A DNA stretch of 32,897 nt from Microbacteriaceae bacterium (GTDB lineage: Bacteria; Actinomycetota; Actinomycetes; Actinomycetales; Microbacteriaceae): contig CANBWO010000012.1 of assembly GCA_947373155.1 (NCBI GenBank), positions 1 to 32,897 on the forward strand, in the 5' to 3' direction. Under the pieces are notes generated by a model. The model was not told where the DNA came from. It made no database searches and worked only from the letters and a program-made list of their open reading frames with translations. Below are positions 7,565-15,435 of the stretch, in pieces. Position 1 is the stretch's first letter; every line of letters begins with the position of its first letter. Made by a program: the position numbers and the translations under genes.

Positions 7565-8710
7565 ATGCTCTACCTCGACCACGCAGCCACCACTCCGGTT
7601 TTAGCCGAAGCACTTCAGGCTGCCTGGCCCTACCTAACGGCAGAGTACGGGAATCCTTCTAGTGCCCACGAACCAGGGCTCCGCGCGGCCTCGGCTTTGG
7701 ACTGGGCCCGCCAAACCTGTGCCGATTACCTGGGTTGTAAGAAATCCGAGGTGGTTTTCACCAGCGGCGGCACCGAGTCGAACAACCTGGCGATCAAAGG
7801 CATTGCTCTTGCTAACCCGCGTGGAAAGCACATCATCAGCGCCCGCACCGAGCACAATGCGGTGTTGGAGTGCCTGGATTACCTGGAACGCCAGCACGGT
7901 TTTGAAATCAGTTACCTAGATCTGAACTCAGACGGCATAGTCTCCCCCGAAACCCTGGCCGCGGTAATTCGAACAGACACCACATTGATCACCCTCATGC
8001 TGGCCAATAACGAGACCGGTGCATTGCATCCAATCGCACAGTTGGCAGAAATTGCGGGCGCAAACAAGATTCCATTTCACACCGATGCGGTTCAGGCTGC
8101 CGGTTGGTTCGACCTCAATGTCACAGCCCTCGGGGTAGACGCCCTGAGCCTGAGCGGACACAAGTTTGGCGCGCCTAAAGGAAGCGGTTTGCTTTACCTA
8201 AAAAACCGGTTCAACCCAGAACCAGTGACTCACGGTGGCGGTCAGGAATTCGGTCGTCGTAGTGGCACCCAAAATGTGGCTTGGGCGGTAGCTATTGCAA
8301 CTGCTCTCCAGCACCTATCACCTGCCTCACAAGCCACCGCTCAGGCCCTGGCTGTGACTCAGGAATTCACAACCACTGTTTTGGCGCGCTTTCCAAACGC
8401 CAAACTCACCGGCCCCAAAGATTCGAACCTGCGACACCCAGCCATCGCTGCTTTTACCTTTGATGGGGTCAATGGCGAAACCCTGCTGCTAGAACTGGAA
8501 CGCAATGGTGTGATCGTATCGAGTGGTTCCGCTTGCGCGGCTGGCAGTCAGGAGCCATCGCACGTACTACAGGCACTCGGTATTCACGATGACCTGTGCC
8601 GCACAGCGGTGCGATTTAGCTTTGGGCACGCCCCAAACTCCGATCAATCAACCGCGGCACTCACCGCCTTGACTAAAGCCATGGGCTCCATTACCGGGGC
8701 CACATTCTGA
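7565..8710 (+). CDS. Cysteine desulfurase (NifS/IscS-like), probably serving NadA
   Basis: This PLP enzyme takes sulfur from cysteine for iron-sulfur cluster assembly. The 381-residue protein has the PLP lysine in LSLSGHKFGAPKGSG (Lys200), the cofactor-stacking His97 in SARTEHNAV, the TSGGTESNN phosphate-binding loop (66-74), and the sulfur-carrying Cys324 in SSGSACAAGSQEPSHVL. The active-site loop is the longer IscS/NifS type, not SufS. It begins 8 bases after nadC in the same operon. A NifS-like gene beside nad genes is known in Bacillus subtilis, where it matures NadA, so the same role is inferred here. A second possible role in tRNA thiolation cannot be excluded. Confidence 0.93.
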   Translation: MLYLDHAATTPVLAEALQAAWPYLTAEYGNPSSAHEPGLRAASALDWARQTCADYLGCKKSEVVFTSGGTESNNLAIKGIALANPRGKHIISARTEHNAVLECLDYLERQHGFEISYLDLNSDGIVSPETLAAVIRTDTTLITLMLANNETGALHPIAQLAEIAGANKIPFHTDAVQAAGWFDLNVTALGVDALSLSGHKFGAPKGSGLLYLKNRFNPEPVTHGGGQEFGRRSGTQNVAWAVAIATALQHLSPASQATAQALAVTQEFTTTVLARFPNAKLTGPKDSNLRHPAIAAFTFDGVNGETLLLELERNGVIVSSGSACAAGSQEPSHVLQALGIHDDLCRTAVRFSFGHAPNSDQSTAALTALTKAMGSITGATF

Positions 8711-8712
8711 CC

Positions 8713-8718
8713 TAGAAT
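8713..8718 (+). promoter_or_regulatory. -10 element of a leaderless promoter for the MFS gene
   Basis: TAGAAT lies exactly 6 bases before the ATG at 8725, so transcription would begin at the A of the start codon. No convincing -35 and no ribosome-binding site are seen. The same spacing recurs at several genes in this window. Confidence 0.5.
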
Positions 8719-8724
8719 GTGCGA

Positions 8725-9957
8725 ATGAGACTTCACAAAGCCTGGATTGTTGCCGCAACCACTTTTCTGGTGCTGATTTGCGCATCGGCTTTTCGCTCCA
8801 CCACATCGGTGCTTTACATGCCCATGGAGATGGAGTTTGGTTGGACCAGAACCATTACTTCCGGAGCGGTTGCACTGAACATTTTGGTGTACGGCCTCAC
8901 CGCTCCATTTGCTGCTGTTCTCATGGCCAAATTTGGCACCAAGGTTGTGGCCCTAACCGCGTTGGCCAGCATCGCCGCGGGAACCGCCCTAACCACAGTG
9001 ATGACCGAGCCTTGGCAGCTCTACCTGGATTGGGGAATCCTGGTTGGGTTGGGTACCGGTTGCTTGGCACTGGTTTTCGGCGCACAGGTGGCAAATGCCT
9101 GGTTCGTCAAACGCCGAGGACTGATCACGGGTGTTTTCTCCGCCGCCTACGCAACAGGACAACTGCTATTCCTGCCTAGCCTCACGAACCTCACCCAAAC
9201 CGCGGGTTGGCGAAGCGCATCGTTGGTTGTGGCCGCTTTTGCAGCCGTTCTGATTCCCATTTTCGCGGTGTCATTCAAGAGCGCCCCGACTCCCCCAGAT
9301 GCGCCGTACGGTGGTTCGGTTTCAGACTCCGCACCAAAGCCACCCGTAACGGTGCGCGCCAACTTTGAAGCAATGAAAATGGCCGTCAAAAAGCCGGCAT
9401 TTTGGGCTCTGGCGTCCACTTTTTTTGTCTGCGGCTGGACCACCAACGGTCTGATTGGCGCACACTTTATCCCCGCCGCACACGATCACGGAATGCCTAC
9501 CAACATGGCTGCCGGACTACTTGCGGTTGTGGGGATTTTCGACTTCATTGGAACGATTGCCAGCGGTTGGCTAACCGACCGCATCAACTCGGCCTACCTG
9601 CTGGTGGCCTACTACGGCCTTCGCGGCCTTGCGCTATTTACCGTGCCGTTTGTTCTGGGTCCAGATGTACAGCCACCGCTGTTCTTTTTCATCGTCTTCT
9701 ATGGCCTCGACTGGATTGCCACCGTACCTCCAACGGTTGAGCTTTGTAGAAGGTATTTCGGCTTGCAAAACTCATCGCTGATTTATGGCTGGGTTTTCGC
9801 CAGTCACATGGTTGGCGCCTCAATCGCTAGCGCCTTCGCCGGTTGGATTCGCGACTCCCAGGGCGACTATTTCATCGCTTGGATCACCGCCGCGGTGCTT
9901 TGCCTAGGGGCATCCACCTATTCACTGACCCTGCGCAAGGCCCCAAGCCTAAATTAG
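8725..9957 (+). CDS. Major facilitator superfamily transporter
   Basis: The 410-residue product has about twelve hydrophobic helices, six before and six after a cytoplasmic loop near residues 190-220 (PTPPDAPYGG region). The early loop FRSTTSVLYMPMEMEFGWTR and the GRGLITG-like sequence KRRGLITGVFSAAYATG are typical of the oxalate/formate-antiporter and monocarboxylate-like branch of the MFS, so an organic acid substrate is the best guess. It lies 14 bases downstream of the desulfurase gene and may be read through from the nad operon, but also has its own -10. An in-frame GTG at 8719 would add two residues; ATG at 8725 is preferred because the -10 places it at the transcript start. Substrate is unknown; a role in NAD precursor traffic is only a contextual guess. 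Confidence 0.85.
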   Translation: MRLHKAWIVAATTFLVLICASAFRSTTSVLYMPMEMEFGWTRTITSGAVALNILVYGLTAPFAAVLMAKFGTKVVALTALASIAAGTALTTVMTEPWQLYLDWGILVGLGTGCLALVFGAQVANAWFVKRRGLITGVFSAAYATGQLLFLPSLTNLTQTAGWRSASLVVAAFAAVLIPIFAVSFKSAPTPPDAPYGGSVSDSAPKPPVTVRANFEAMKMAVKKPAFWALASTFFVCGWTTNGLIGAHFIPAAHDHGMPTNMAAGLLAVVGIFDFIGTIASGWLTDRINSAYLLVAYYGLRGLALFTVPFVLGPDVQPPLFFFIVFYGLDWIATVPPTVELCRRYFGLQNSSLIYGWVFASHMVGASIASAFAGWIRDSQGDYFIAWITAAVLCLGASTYSLTLRKAPSLN

Positions 9958-9991
9958 CCTTCTACCGCTTACTTGGCATCGGAGGCCTGAG

Positions 9992-11542
9992 TTGACCAGT
10001 TCTTCACGCACCTCTCGCGCTTTGGCATGCAAAATATTGGCCCTGATTGCCTCAATTGGTTTGGTTTTTCTTACATCGATGCCGGCGAGCGCCGACTATC
10101 AGGTGCCTCCGATTCCCAAATTGGTTTCCGGGCAAGCTGGATTGATTGTTGACAACACGGTTCCCTCAGATTGGACCGAGCACCTAACCGCTGGGGGGTA
10201 TGGTGGCCGCAAAGGTCCCGCGCCTTCGACCTGGTTCGATCTAAGTCCGTGTCAGTCCGATACCGAGATTTACTGCATCGCAGGCGTCTCGCTCGATGGC
10301 AACCCGCTCACATTGATGAAGAGCGTTACTGCTCTAGACAATGATCCACTTCCTATTTCCGTGAACAAGGTTCGTACCGGTTCGATCTCGCTCTGGGACA
10401 GCGCTGACAAGAAACTTCATTTTTCGGTCAACTCATTTGCCAACTTTGGCTGCGACCTTTGCACCATTCCAGATGTCTCCAGCGTGCAGACCGACATCCG
10501 TGCCTATAAAACCGTGCAGGGTTCTGCCTATAAAGCGTTGAGCCTGTGGGATGTCTACGCGTCGACAATGGGCGGCCAAACCAACTCGAGTCAGCAGTTT
10601 CGCAGCTGCGCGTGGCTAGATCAGGGCCTCTGCGGGCAAATCACAGACCTGCCCAAGGGCAACCTGAGTCTTAGCCTTCGCCTACCCACCCACTTGCATA
10701 CCAAGGATGCCGGCGCCGACCTCCTGAAAGGGCATCTAAATAACCTTGTTTTCAACGATGCCATCTCCGGCGACTCCAGGCTTCTAACCGTTTCGGGCAA
10801 CGCGGCCTCTGTGCCGTTCTTTAGCGGTGTGCTCAAACCTGTTCCCGCCTGGGCAAAGGCTGGCCAAACTTTTATTTTGAATCCAGAAAACGGTTTGGGG
10901 TTGCCCATAACCGCTAGTGGTAAGTCCACGGGCGAAAACCTGGTTTGGCAGTTCGCTATGACTGCCGGTCGTAACACCGCTCCTGCCGAAAACTGTCTAA
11001 GCGGCCTCCACGGCATTATTTCCGCGGTTAGTGGCGACTCCCCCAGCCTGGGTTCGTTGAATCTGATTGATCCAACTACCGCGCTGATAGTAAATCAGGA
11101 CTACCCCAAGAGCCTGAGCGGGGCGCCGCACATAGCGCTCACGCGTTTTTACCTAAGGGAAGACGCAGCCGGTTGTTTTGCCGCTGGAGATTCGACCAAG
11201 TACCAGTCGATCACCGTTTCTGCCAGCCACAGCGCCAAGTCGGACGGCACCGGCGCTAGCGTTACTCAGGACATTAGGGTAATCAACAGCGCCAACAACA
11301 ATTGGCAAGCCCTCGATCTGATATATGACACCTCATCAACTGCGGCGCCCATAAAAATTCAGTTCAAATTACAATCGGCCAGTTTGCCAACCAACCCGGT
11401 TCTGGTTCCGCCAAATGTGTCGGTAGAACCAGTGTCTTACACGATCACGTGCAGCAAGATGTCAGGAAAGAAAACCTTGATTGCTAAGGTGAGCGGTTTG
11501 AAGCCAGTTTGCCCAAAGGGTTTTTCGCTGGTTAAAAACTAA
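9992..11542 (+). CDS. Secreted protein of unknown function with a C-terminal two-cysteine motif
   Basis: I do not recognise the main body. The start is TTG at 9992 with a strong ribosome-binding site (GGAGG at 9981-9985, spacing 6). A Sec signal peptide spans about residues 1-34, with a basic N-region, a hydrophobic core (ILALIASIGLVFLTS) and a likely cleavage after ASA. The mature part (about 480 residues) is rich in Ser, Thr, Asn and beta-forming segments and has scattered cysteines that could form disulfides. The last 37 residues carry a compact motif: TITCSK (Cys487), a basic stretch, then LKPVCPKGF (Cys507) and a basic end. I recall similar short tails on other secreted proteins of freshwater actinobacteria, but could not check. 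No lipobox, LPXTG or membrane anchor is seen. It follows the MFS gene by 34 bases. Confidence 0.75.
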   Translation: MTSSSRTSRALACKILALIASIGLVFLTSMPASADYQVPPIPKLVSGQAGLIVDNTVPSDWTEHLTAGGYGGRKGPAPSTWFDLSPCQSDTEIYCIAGVSLDGNPLTLMKSVTALDNDPLPISVNKVRTGSISLWDSADKKLHFSVNSFANFGCDLCTIPDVSSVQTDIRAYKTVQGSAYKALSLWDVYASTMGGQTNSSQQFRSCAWLDQGLCGQITDLPKGNLSLSLRLPTHLHTKDAGADLLKGHLNNLVFNDAISGDSRLLTVSGNAASVPFFSGVLKPVPAWAKAGQTFILNPENGLGLPITASGKSTGENLVWQFAMTAGRNTAPAENCLSGLHGIISAVSGDSPSLGSLNLIDPTTALIVNQDYPKSLSGAPHIALTRFYLREDAAGCFAAGDSTKYQSITVSASHSAKSDGTGASVTQDIRVINSANNNWQALDLIYDTSSTAAPIKIQFKLQSASLPTNPVLVPPNVSVEPVSYTITCSKMSGKKTLIAKVSGLKPVCPKGFSLVKN

Positions 11543-12437
11543 AGTCCACGCCCGTGATGGCGGCGGAGCTTTGCCATAGGTTTTGCGCCAGCGCGCGATC
11601 TCTGGAGTGTCGAGTACCGCGAATCTTGACGGCATCTCCCCATAGCTCAAAACGCGGACCAAAGAACTCTCCGCCAACCAGGTTGTCGCGAGTTGCAGCG
11701 GCAATCTGTGGGCGAGCACCGTCCTTAGCGGATTGAGCAAAGTTCATGTACTTGGTGTCGGTGTCTTTGGCAAGGTTGGTTGCGGCCCAACCCGGATGCG
11801 CTGCCAACGAGAGCAGGCTTGAACCCGCAGCCTTGGCTCTTGAATCAAGTTCACGAGCAAACATTAGGCACGCAAGTTTGGTGGCTGCGTAGCGGCGCCA
11901 GGGGTCGTTAGCGGGTGCTTGGTTCTTGGCGCCAGTGATTTCATCGATGTTTGCTGTGTCAAAATGACCAAAACGGTGCATCACCGATGAAAGGCTCACC
12001 ACGCGGGCGTGCGGAGAACGCAACAGGGATGGCATGAGCAGGCCAGTAAGGGCAAAGTGACCCAGATGGTTGGTGGCCATTTGGCTCTCCCAGCCGTCTA
12101 TCGAAAGTGAATAGGGAGGAGCCATGATTCCCGCATTGTTTACAAGTACGTCGGTGGTGTAGCCAACCTGAGATTTCGCAAAGGCCTTTATGGAATCCTG
12201 ACTAGCAAGATCTAGTAGGGCAACTTCAACCATTGCTTTCGGGGTAAGAGACTCAATCTCTTTGGCGCGAATGATTCCGGCGTCTAGGTTTCGAACCGCC
12301 ATGACTACGTGGGCGCCCATCGCGGCTAGTGCCTTGGCGTTCTCTAACCCGAGTCCTGAGTTGGCGCCAGTCACAATCACCCGCTTATTTGCCATAGGTG
12401 CTAGGTCAGATGTGGAATCAAAACGGGATGGAGTCAT
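11532..12437 (-). CDS. Short-chain dehydrogenase/reductase (retinol dehydrogenase/WWOX-like)
   Basis: An NAD(P)-dependent oxidoreductase with a Rossmann fold. With the ATG at 12437 it has 301 residues. TGANSGLG (23-30) binds the cofactor, VNNAG sits at 99-103, the catalytic Ser is in VVSLSSV near 150, and Tyr183 and Lys187 form YAATK. Arg49 in AVRN favours NADP. An in-frame TTG at 12458 would add seven residues and a second ATG at 12395 would remove fourteen; neither has a better ribosome-binding site, so the start is uncertain. Its 3' end overlaps the convergent secreted-protein gene by 11 bases. Substrate is unknown; this subfamily includes light-dependent protochlorophyllide reductase-like and retinol dehydrogenase-like enzymes, but nothing here points to either. 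Confidence 0.85.
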   Translation of the reverse strand: MTPSRFDSTSDLAPMANKRVIVTGANSGLGLENAKALAAMGAHVVMAVRNLDAGIIRAKEIESLTPKAMVEVALLDLASQDSIKAFAKSQVGYTTDVLVNNAGIMAPPYSLSIDGWESQMATNHLGHFALTGLLMPSLLRSPHARVVSLSSVMHRFGHFDTANIDEITGAKNQAPANDPWRRYAATKLACLMFARELDSRAKAAGSSLLSLAAHPGWAATNLAKDTDTKYMNFAQSAKDGARPQIAAATRDNLVGGEFFGPRFELWGDAVKIRGTRHSRDRALAQNLWQSSAAITGVDFSF

Positions 12438-12483
12438 GTTTAGTTCAACTACAGGCAATCAGGCGGTATTCCCCGCCCAAAGG

Positions 12484-12489
12484 TAGGGT
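12484..12489 (+). promoter_or_regulatory. -10 element of a leaderless promoter for the SDR gene at 12496
   Basis: TAGGGT is followed by exactly 6 bases and then ATG. The same bases could be read as a poor ribosome-binding site (AGGTAGGG), so leaderless initiation is likely but not certain. Confidence 0.4.
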
Positions 12490-12495
12490 TGAAAA

Positions 12496-13191
12496 ATGGT
12501 CGAGTTAGTTTCCAAAAACGTTTTGGTGGTTGGCGCATCCGGTGCGCTGGGCAACCAAATCACACAGCAACTAATCGCAGCCGGGGTGAATGTCTTGGCA
12601 ACGGCCAGCTCGGTGGACTCGGCCGAAAAGATTCCCGCAGGTGTTGCGCTTCGGCTGGTGCTCGACTTGGCCAACCCGGCCAGCATTCAGGGAGTTGCAG
12701 AGCACCTGCTTTCGCTTGGTACGCCCATCGATGGCGTGGTTATAGCTAGCGGCCTGGTTGGTTTTGGTTCGGCTCTAGAAACCCCAACCACGGATTCGGG
12801 AAAATTAATGATGGTGAACTACCAGGGGCCGGCCATGTTGATTACTGGCCTGTTGCCTTCGCTCATCGCTCGCGCAGCAGAAACAGGTTCCGGGTTTATC
12901 ACTGGCATTTCCGGTTTGGTAGCGGAGAAAGCATTCCTAGGCATGTCTGCCTACTCAGCTAGCAAATCAGCTTTCAGCAGTTACCTTGCCGGTCTTGGGC
13001 TAGAGCTCCGACGCCACAAAATCACCGTGCTAGATGCACGCCCGGGACACACTGACACAGGTCTTGCCGGCAGAGCCATATTTGGTTCGGCTCCCGCATT
13101 CCCAGCTGGCATGACCGCCGAGCACGTGGCATCGGTGATTGTGGCCGGAATCATCGATGGCAAGCGCGAACTGGCAAGCACCGACTTCTAG
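12496..13191 (+). CDS. Short-chain dehydrogenase/reductase
   Basis: A 231-residue classical-length SDR, probably a cytoplasmic NAD(P)-dependent oxidoreductase. Cofactor loop VGASGALG is at 12-19, acidic DLAN at 57-60, catalytic Ser139 in ITGISG, and Tyr153/Lys157 in SAYSASKSA. The usual NNAG is replaced by IASGLVG (83-89), which is seen in some divergent SDRs. The C-terminal DARPGHTDTGLAGRA fits the substrate-loop PG motif. It is divergent from the other SDR gene (58 bp between starts) and ends before a strong terminator. Substrate unknown. Confidence 0.85.
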   Translation: MVELVSKNVLVVGASGALGNQITQQLIAAGVNVLATASSVDSAEKIPAGVALRLVLDLANPASIQGVAEHLLSLGTPIDGVVIASGLVGFGSALETPTTDSGKLMMVNYQGPAMLITGLLPSLIARAAETGSGFITGISGLVAEKAFLGMSAYSASKSAFSSYLAGLGLELRRHKITVLDARPGHTDTGLAGRAIFGSAPAFPAGMTAEHVASVIVAGIIDGKRELASTDF

Positions 13192-13204
13192 TTGCAACCA
13201 AGCC

Positions 13205-13243
13205 AAATGAAAAGACCCCGCGATTTGCGGGGTCTTTTCATTT
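13205..13243. terminator. Strong bidirectional terminator, perfect 17-bp stem
   Basis: AAATGAAAAGACCCCGC (13205-13221) pairs perfectly with 13227-13243 across a 5-base loop GATTT. The GC-rich inner stem is flanked by A-runs on one side and T-runs on the other, so it can stop transcription from both the SDR gene (stop at 13191) and the minus-strand desaturase. Its right arm overlaps the first two bases of the desaturase stop codon (13242-13244). Confidence 0.93.
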
Positions 13244-14330
13244 AGTAGCGAGGTCTGAGTTGAGCCACCATTGGGCAAACAAAAGGATCGGTTTGACCAC
13301 TGAGGCCTACCTTGTTCAGGTACTTGATAACCACCACGTAGCTGGAAAGCAGGTTCATTTCTACCAGCGGAACTCCGCGCTCCTGGCAGTAATCCACTAC
13401 AATCTTGTGGGCCTTGGCCAGGTTTGGGCGAGGCATCGATGGAAACAAGTGGTGCTCAACCTGGTAGTTCAGGCCGCCCATGAGGTTGTCCTTTAGCCAG
13501 CTGCCGCGAATGTTGCGGCTAGTGAGAACCTGGCGCTGGAAGAAGTCGATTTTGGCGTCTTTTTCGATCAGCGGCATGCCCTTGTGGTTCGGAGCAAAAG
13601 CCGCACCCATGAAGAAACCAAAGACCATCATCATGAAAACCCAAAGCGCGATAGCCCAGAGCCAACCAAACATGAATCCCATTGCTAGATACGGTGCGGT
13701 TTGACGAACAGCCATTAGACCAAACTCAAGCAGGCGAATGCTTAGTTTGCGGTCCTTACGAGCCAGACTCGAGAAACTGTCTAGCAGTAGGTCGAAGCCG
13801 GTGAAGAACAAAAGAAGTGGGAACAGGTAACCCTGGCGGTCGCTCAACCAGCGCTCAAACCCCTTTTTGCGATCGCGCGACTCAACGGTGAAGCTCAGAA
13901 CACGAATGTTGATGTCCGGATCTTCATCGATGAAGTTTGGCTTCTGGTGGTGCTTGTTGTGCTTGCGCTGCCAAAACCCATAGCTCAGACCGGCAAACAA
14001 GTTAGCCAGAACCAGGCCAGCCCAGTCATTTGCCTTATTACTTCGGAAGATCTGTCGGTGAGCGGCTTCGTGTGCGATAAAACCAAACTGTGCGCTCAAG
14101 ATACCTAGCAAACCAGCAATGGCAAAGCCAAGCAGAATCCAGGCACCGTGCTGGTTGGTAAGAAGGCCTACAAATCCGCCAGCAACCCAAAGAGCAGATG
14201 CCAACAGGGAAATAACGATGAGCCTTATCACATAAAAGGAAGGCTTCTTCTTGAGGAGTCCGGCGACCTTAACGCGGTTAAGGATTTCGGTGAACTGGGA
14301 TGCCGTTTGACGGCCAGCCAAAACGGTCAT
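13242..14330 (-). CDS. Membrane fatty acid desaturase (acyl-lipid/acyl-CoA type)
   Basis: This integral membrane di-iron enzyme introduces a double bond into fatty acyl chains, adjusting membrane fluidity. The 362-residue protein has the three histidine boxes: HEAAH (87-91), HNKHH (124-128) and QVEHH (290-294), with hydrophobic segments near 33-55, 62-84, 104-120, 166-186 and 208-245. The third box with Gln in first position is typical of the linoleoyl-CoA/Delta-6 and mycobacterial DesA3-like group. No fused cytochrome b5 or ferredoxin domain is present, so an external electron donor is needed and none is adjacent. The ATG has no ribosome-binding site but a -10 six bases upstream, so it may be made from its own leaderless transcript in addition to read-through from the DUF2461 gene 76 bp upstream. 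Confidence 0.92.
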   Translation of the reverse strand: MTVLAGRQTASQFTEILNRVKVAGLLKKKPSFYVIRLIVISLLASALWVAGGFVGLLTNQHGAWILLGFAIAGLLGILSAQFGFIAHEAAHRQIFRSNKANDWAGLVLANLFAGLSYGFWQRKHNKHHQKPNFIDEDPDINIRVLSFTVESRDRKKGFERWLSDRQGYLFPLLLFFTGFDLLLDSFSSLARKDRKLSIRLLEFGLMAVRQTAPYLAMGFMFGWLWAIALWVFMMMVFGFFMGAAFAPNHKGMPLIEKDAKIDFFQRQVLTSRNIRGSWLKDNLMGGLNYQVEHHLFPSMPRPNLAKAHKIVVDYCQERGVPLVEMNLLSSYVVVIKYLNKVGLSGQTDPFVCPMVAQLRPRY

Positions 14331-14336
14331 GCCCTA

Positions 14337-14342
14337 AGTGTA
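14337..14342 (-). promoter_or_regulatory. -10 element of a leaderless promoter for the desaturase
   Basis: On the minus strand TACACT is followed by six bases (TAGGGC) and the ATG at 14330. No ribosome-binding site better than TAGGG directly abutting the start is present. Confidence 0.45.
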
Positions 14343-14406
14343 AGTGGCGAACCTCGATATATGCGCAACTCACAGGTAACGGTCAGCATATGTGCCCAAA
14401 TGTTCA

Positions 14407-15069
14407 TCAACGACCTTCGCGAGGTGGTTCGGTGGTTGCACCGACGCTGCTGATTAGCCACTCATTCCAGCTCATCACAATGTCCCACTCTTGCTTTATG
14501 TAGTTCAAGGCATCCGAGGTGAAAAACCATTCCGAAATCGGTATCGATTTTCCAACGGCAAGACTTTTTAGCCGCAATAACTCGATTTTCGGGTGGTCCG
14601 AGTCGAACCCTCGAGGCGATGTCTTCAGGGCGCCCTCCCGGCTAATCAGGTAGCCAGACTCGGCTAGTTCCTCCAAGGTAGCCTCCAAGTCCCCAACGAG
14701 TTTGTTGTCATCCACAAGGTCCCGAAAGCGCTCGAGCTGGTCTTTCCCGGGTTGCCAATAGCCGCCACCGATAAACAACCCTCTGGTTGAAAGTTCCAGG
14801 TAGCAGGCGGTACCGGCAGAACCGTATGCCACAAAAGAGATCTGCTCTTTGTAGGGATCCTTGTTTGCCCCAAATCTGGTGTCTCGATTTGGCCTGAAGG
14901 TTTTTAGGCTGCCGTAGGCGGAGCCCAGCTCCTCCATGAGTTCCAAAAGCGGCTTACGCACGTTTGCCTCGAATCGAGACTTGTTGGCAAGCCACCAGAC
15001 GCGGTTGTTATTTACTGCCAGCTCTTCAAAAAATTTGATTGAATAGGGGTTGAACCCTTCAAATGTCAT
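14407..15069 (-). CDS. DUF2461/TIGR02453 family protein
   Basis: A 220-residue soluble protein of a widespread uncharacterised family. The family landmarks are visible: the start FNPYSIKFFEELAVNNNRVWW (about 5-25), the invariant FRPNRDTRFGANKDPYKEQ region near 58-76, and the RGLFIGGGYW segment near 95-105. No catalytic function is established for the family. ATG 15069 has a clear ribosome-binding site (AAGGGAAA). It lies 12 bases after the DUF6958-like gene and probably shares its transcript with the ABC transporter upstream. Confidence 0.88.
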   Translation of the reverse strand: MTFEGFNPYSIKFFEELAVNNNRVWWLANKSRFEANVRKPLLELMEELGSAYGSLKTFRPNRDTRFGANKDPYKEQISFVAYGSAGTACYLELSTRGLFIGGGYWQPGKDQLERFRDLVDDNKLVGDLEATLEELAESGYLISREGALKTSPRGFDSDHPKIELLRLKSLAVGKSIPISEWFFTSDALNYIKQEWDIVMSWNEWLISSVGATTEPPREGR

Positions 15070-15081
15070 TATTTTCCCTTG

Positions 15082-15435
15082 CTAACTTCGATGCCAACGA
15101 AATGGTCGAGCCTGCTTTTCGCGTTCCAATATTCCGTCAGCTTCAAGATCTAGAAGCACCGTCTTGGCCCACCAGTCGGCGCGTTCGCCACCGGGAAAGA
15201 TGTGATCCGGAAGGTGAAACACCACTTTATTTCTAATCTCCGTCTGGGTAAGCCCTGGAACCGAGCGCGGAACAACCCTCATAATTGCGGCGCTCATGGC
15301 TTCAAACTTTGCCGCGTCAACTTTTCCGGTCCAACCCTGTTGATTCGCGTTGCGAACCTCAACCTTTGGGCCAAAGTCTTTGGCGGGTTTGCGCTTTCCT
15401 CCACCGCTTTTGGCTTGCGCTGGATTGCGAGCCAT
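15082..15435 (-). CDS. Small conserved protein, DUF6958-like
   Basis: 117 residues. After a basic, low-complexity N-terminus (residues 1-22, rich in Lys, Gly and Pro) comes a compact domain with the pattern KVDAAKFEAM, a Pro/Gly-Leu-Thr helix, HLPDHIFPGGERADWW, and KTVLLDLEADGILERE followed by PFRWHR at the end. This matches my memory of a small conserved family now called DUF6958, whose function is unknown; the family name is recalled, not checked. The shape suggests a winged-helix-like fold. Its start overlaps the stop of the upstream gene by one base (TAATG), so the two are translationally coupled. Confidence 0.75.
   Translation of the reverse strand: MARNPAQAKSGGGKRKPAKDFGPKVEVRNANQQGWTGKVDAAKFEAMSAAIMRVVPRSVPGLTQTEIRNKVVFHLPDHIFPGGERADWWAKTVLLDLEADGILEREKQARPFRWHRS

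Noticed and set aside
7565-8710. Calling the desulfurase sufS
   Set aside because: The active-site loop SSGSACAAGSQEPSHVL is the long IscS/NifS form, and no suf genes are adjacent.
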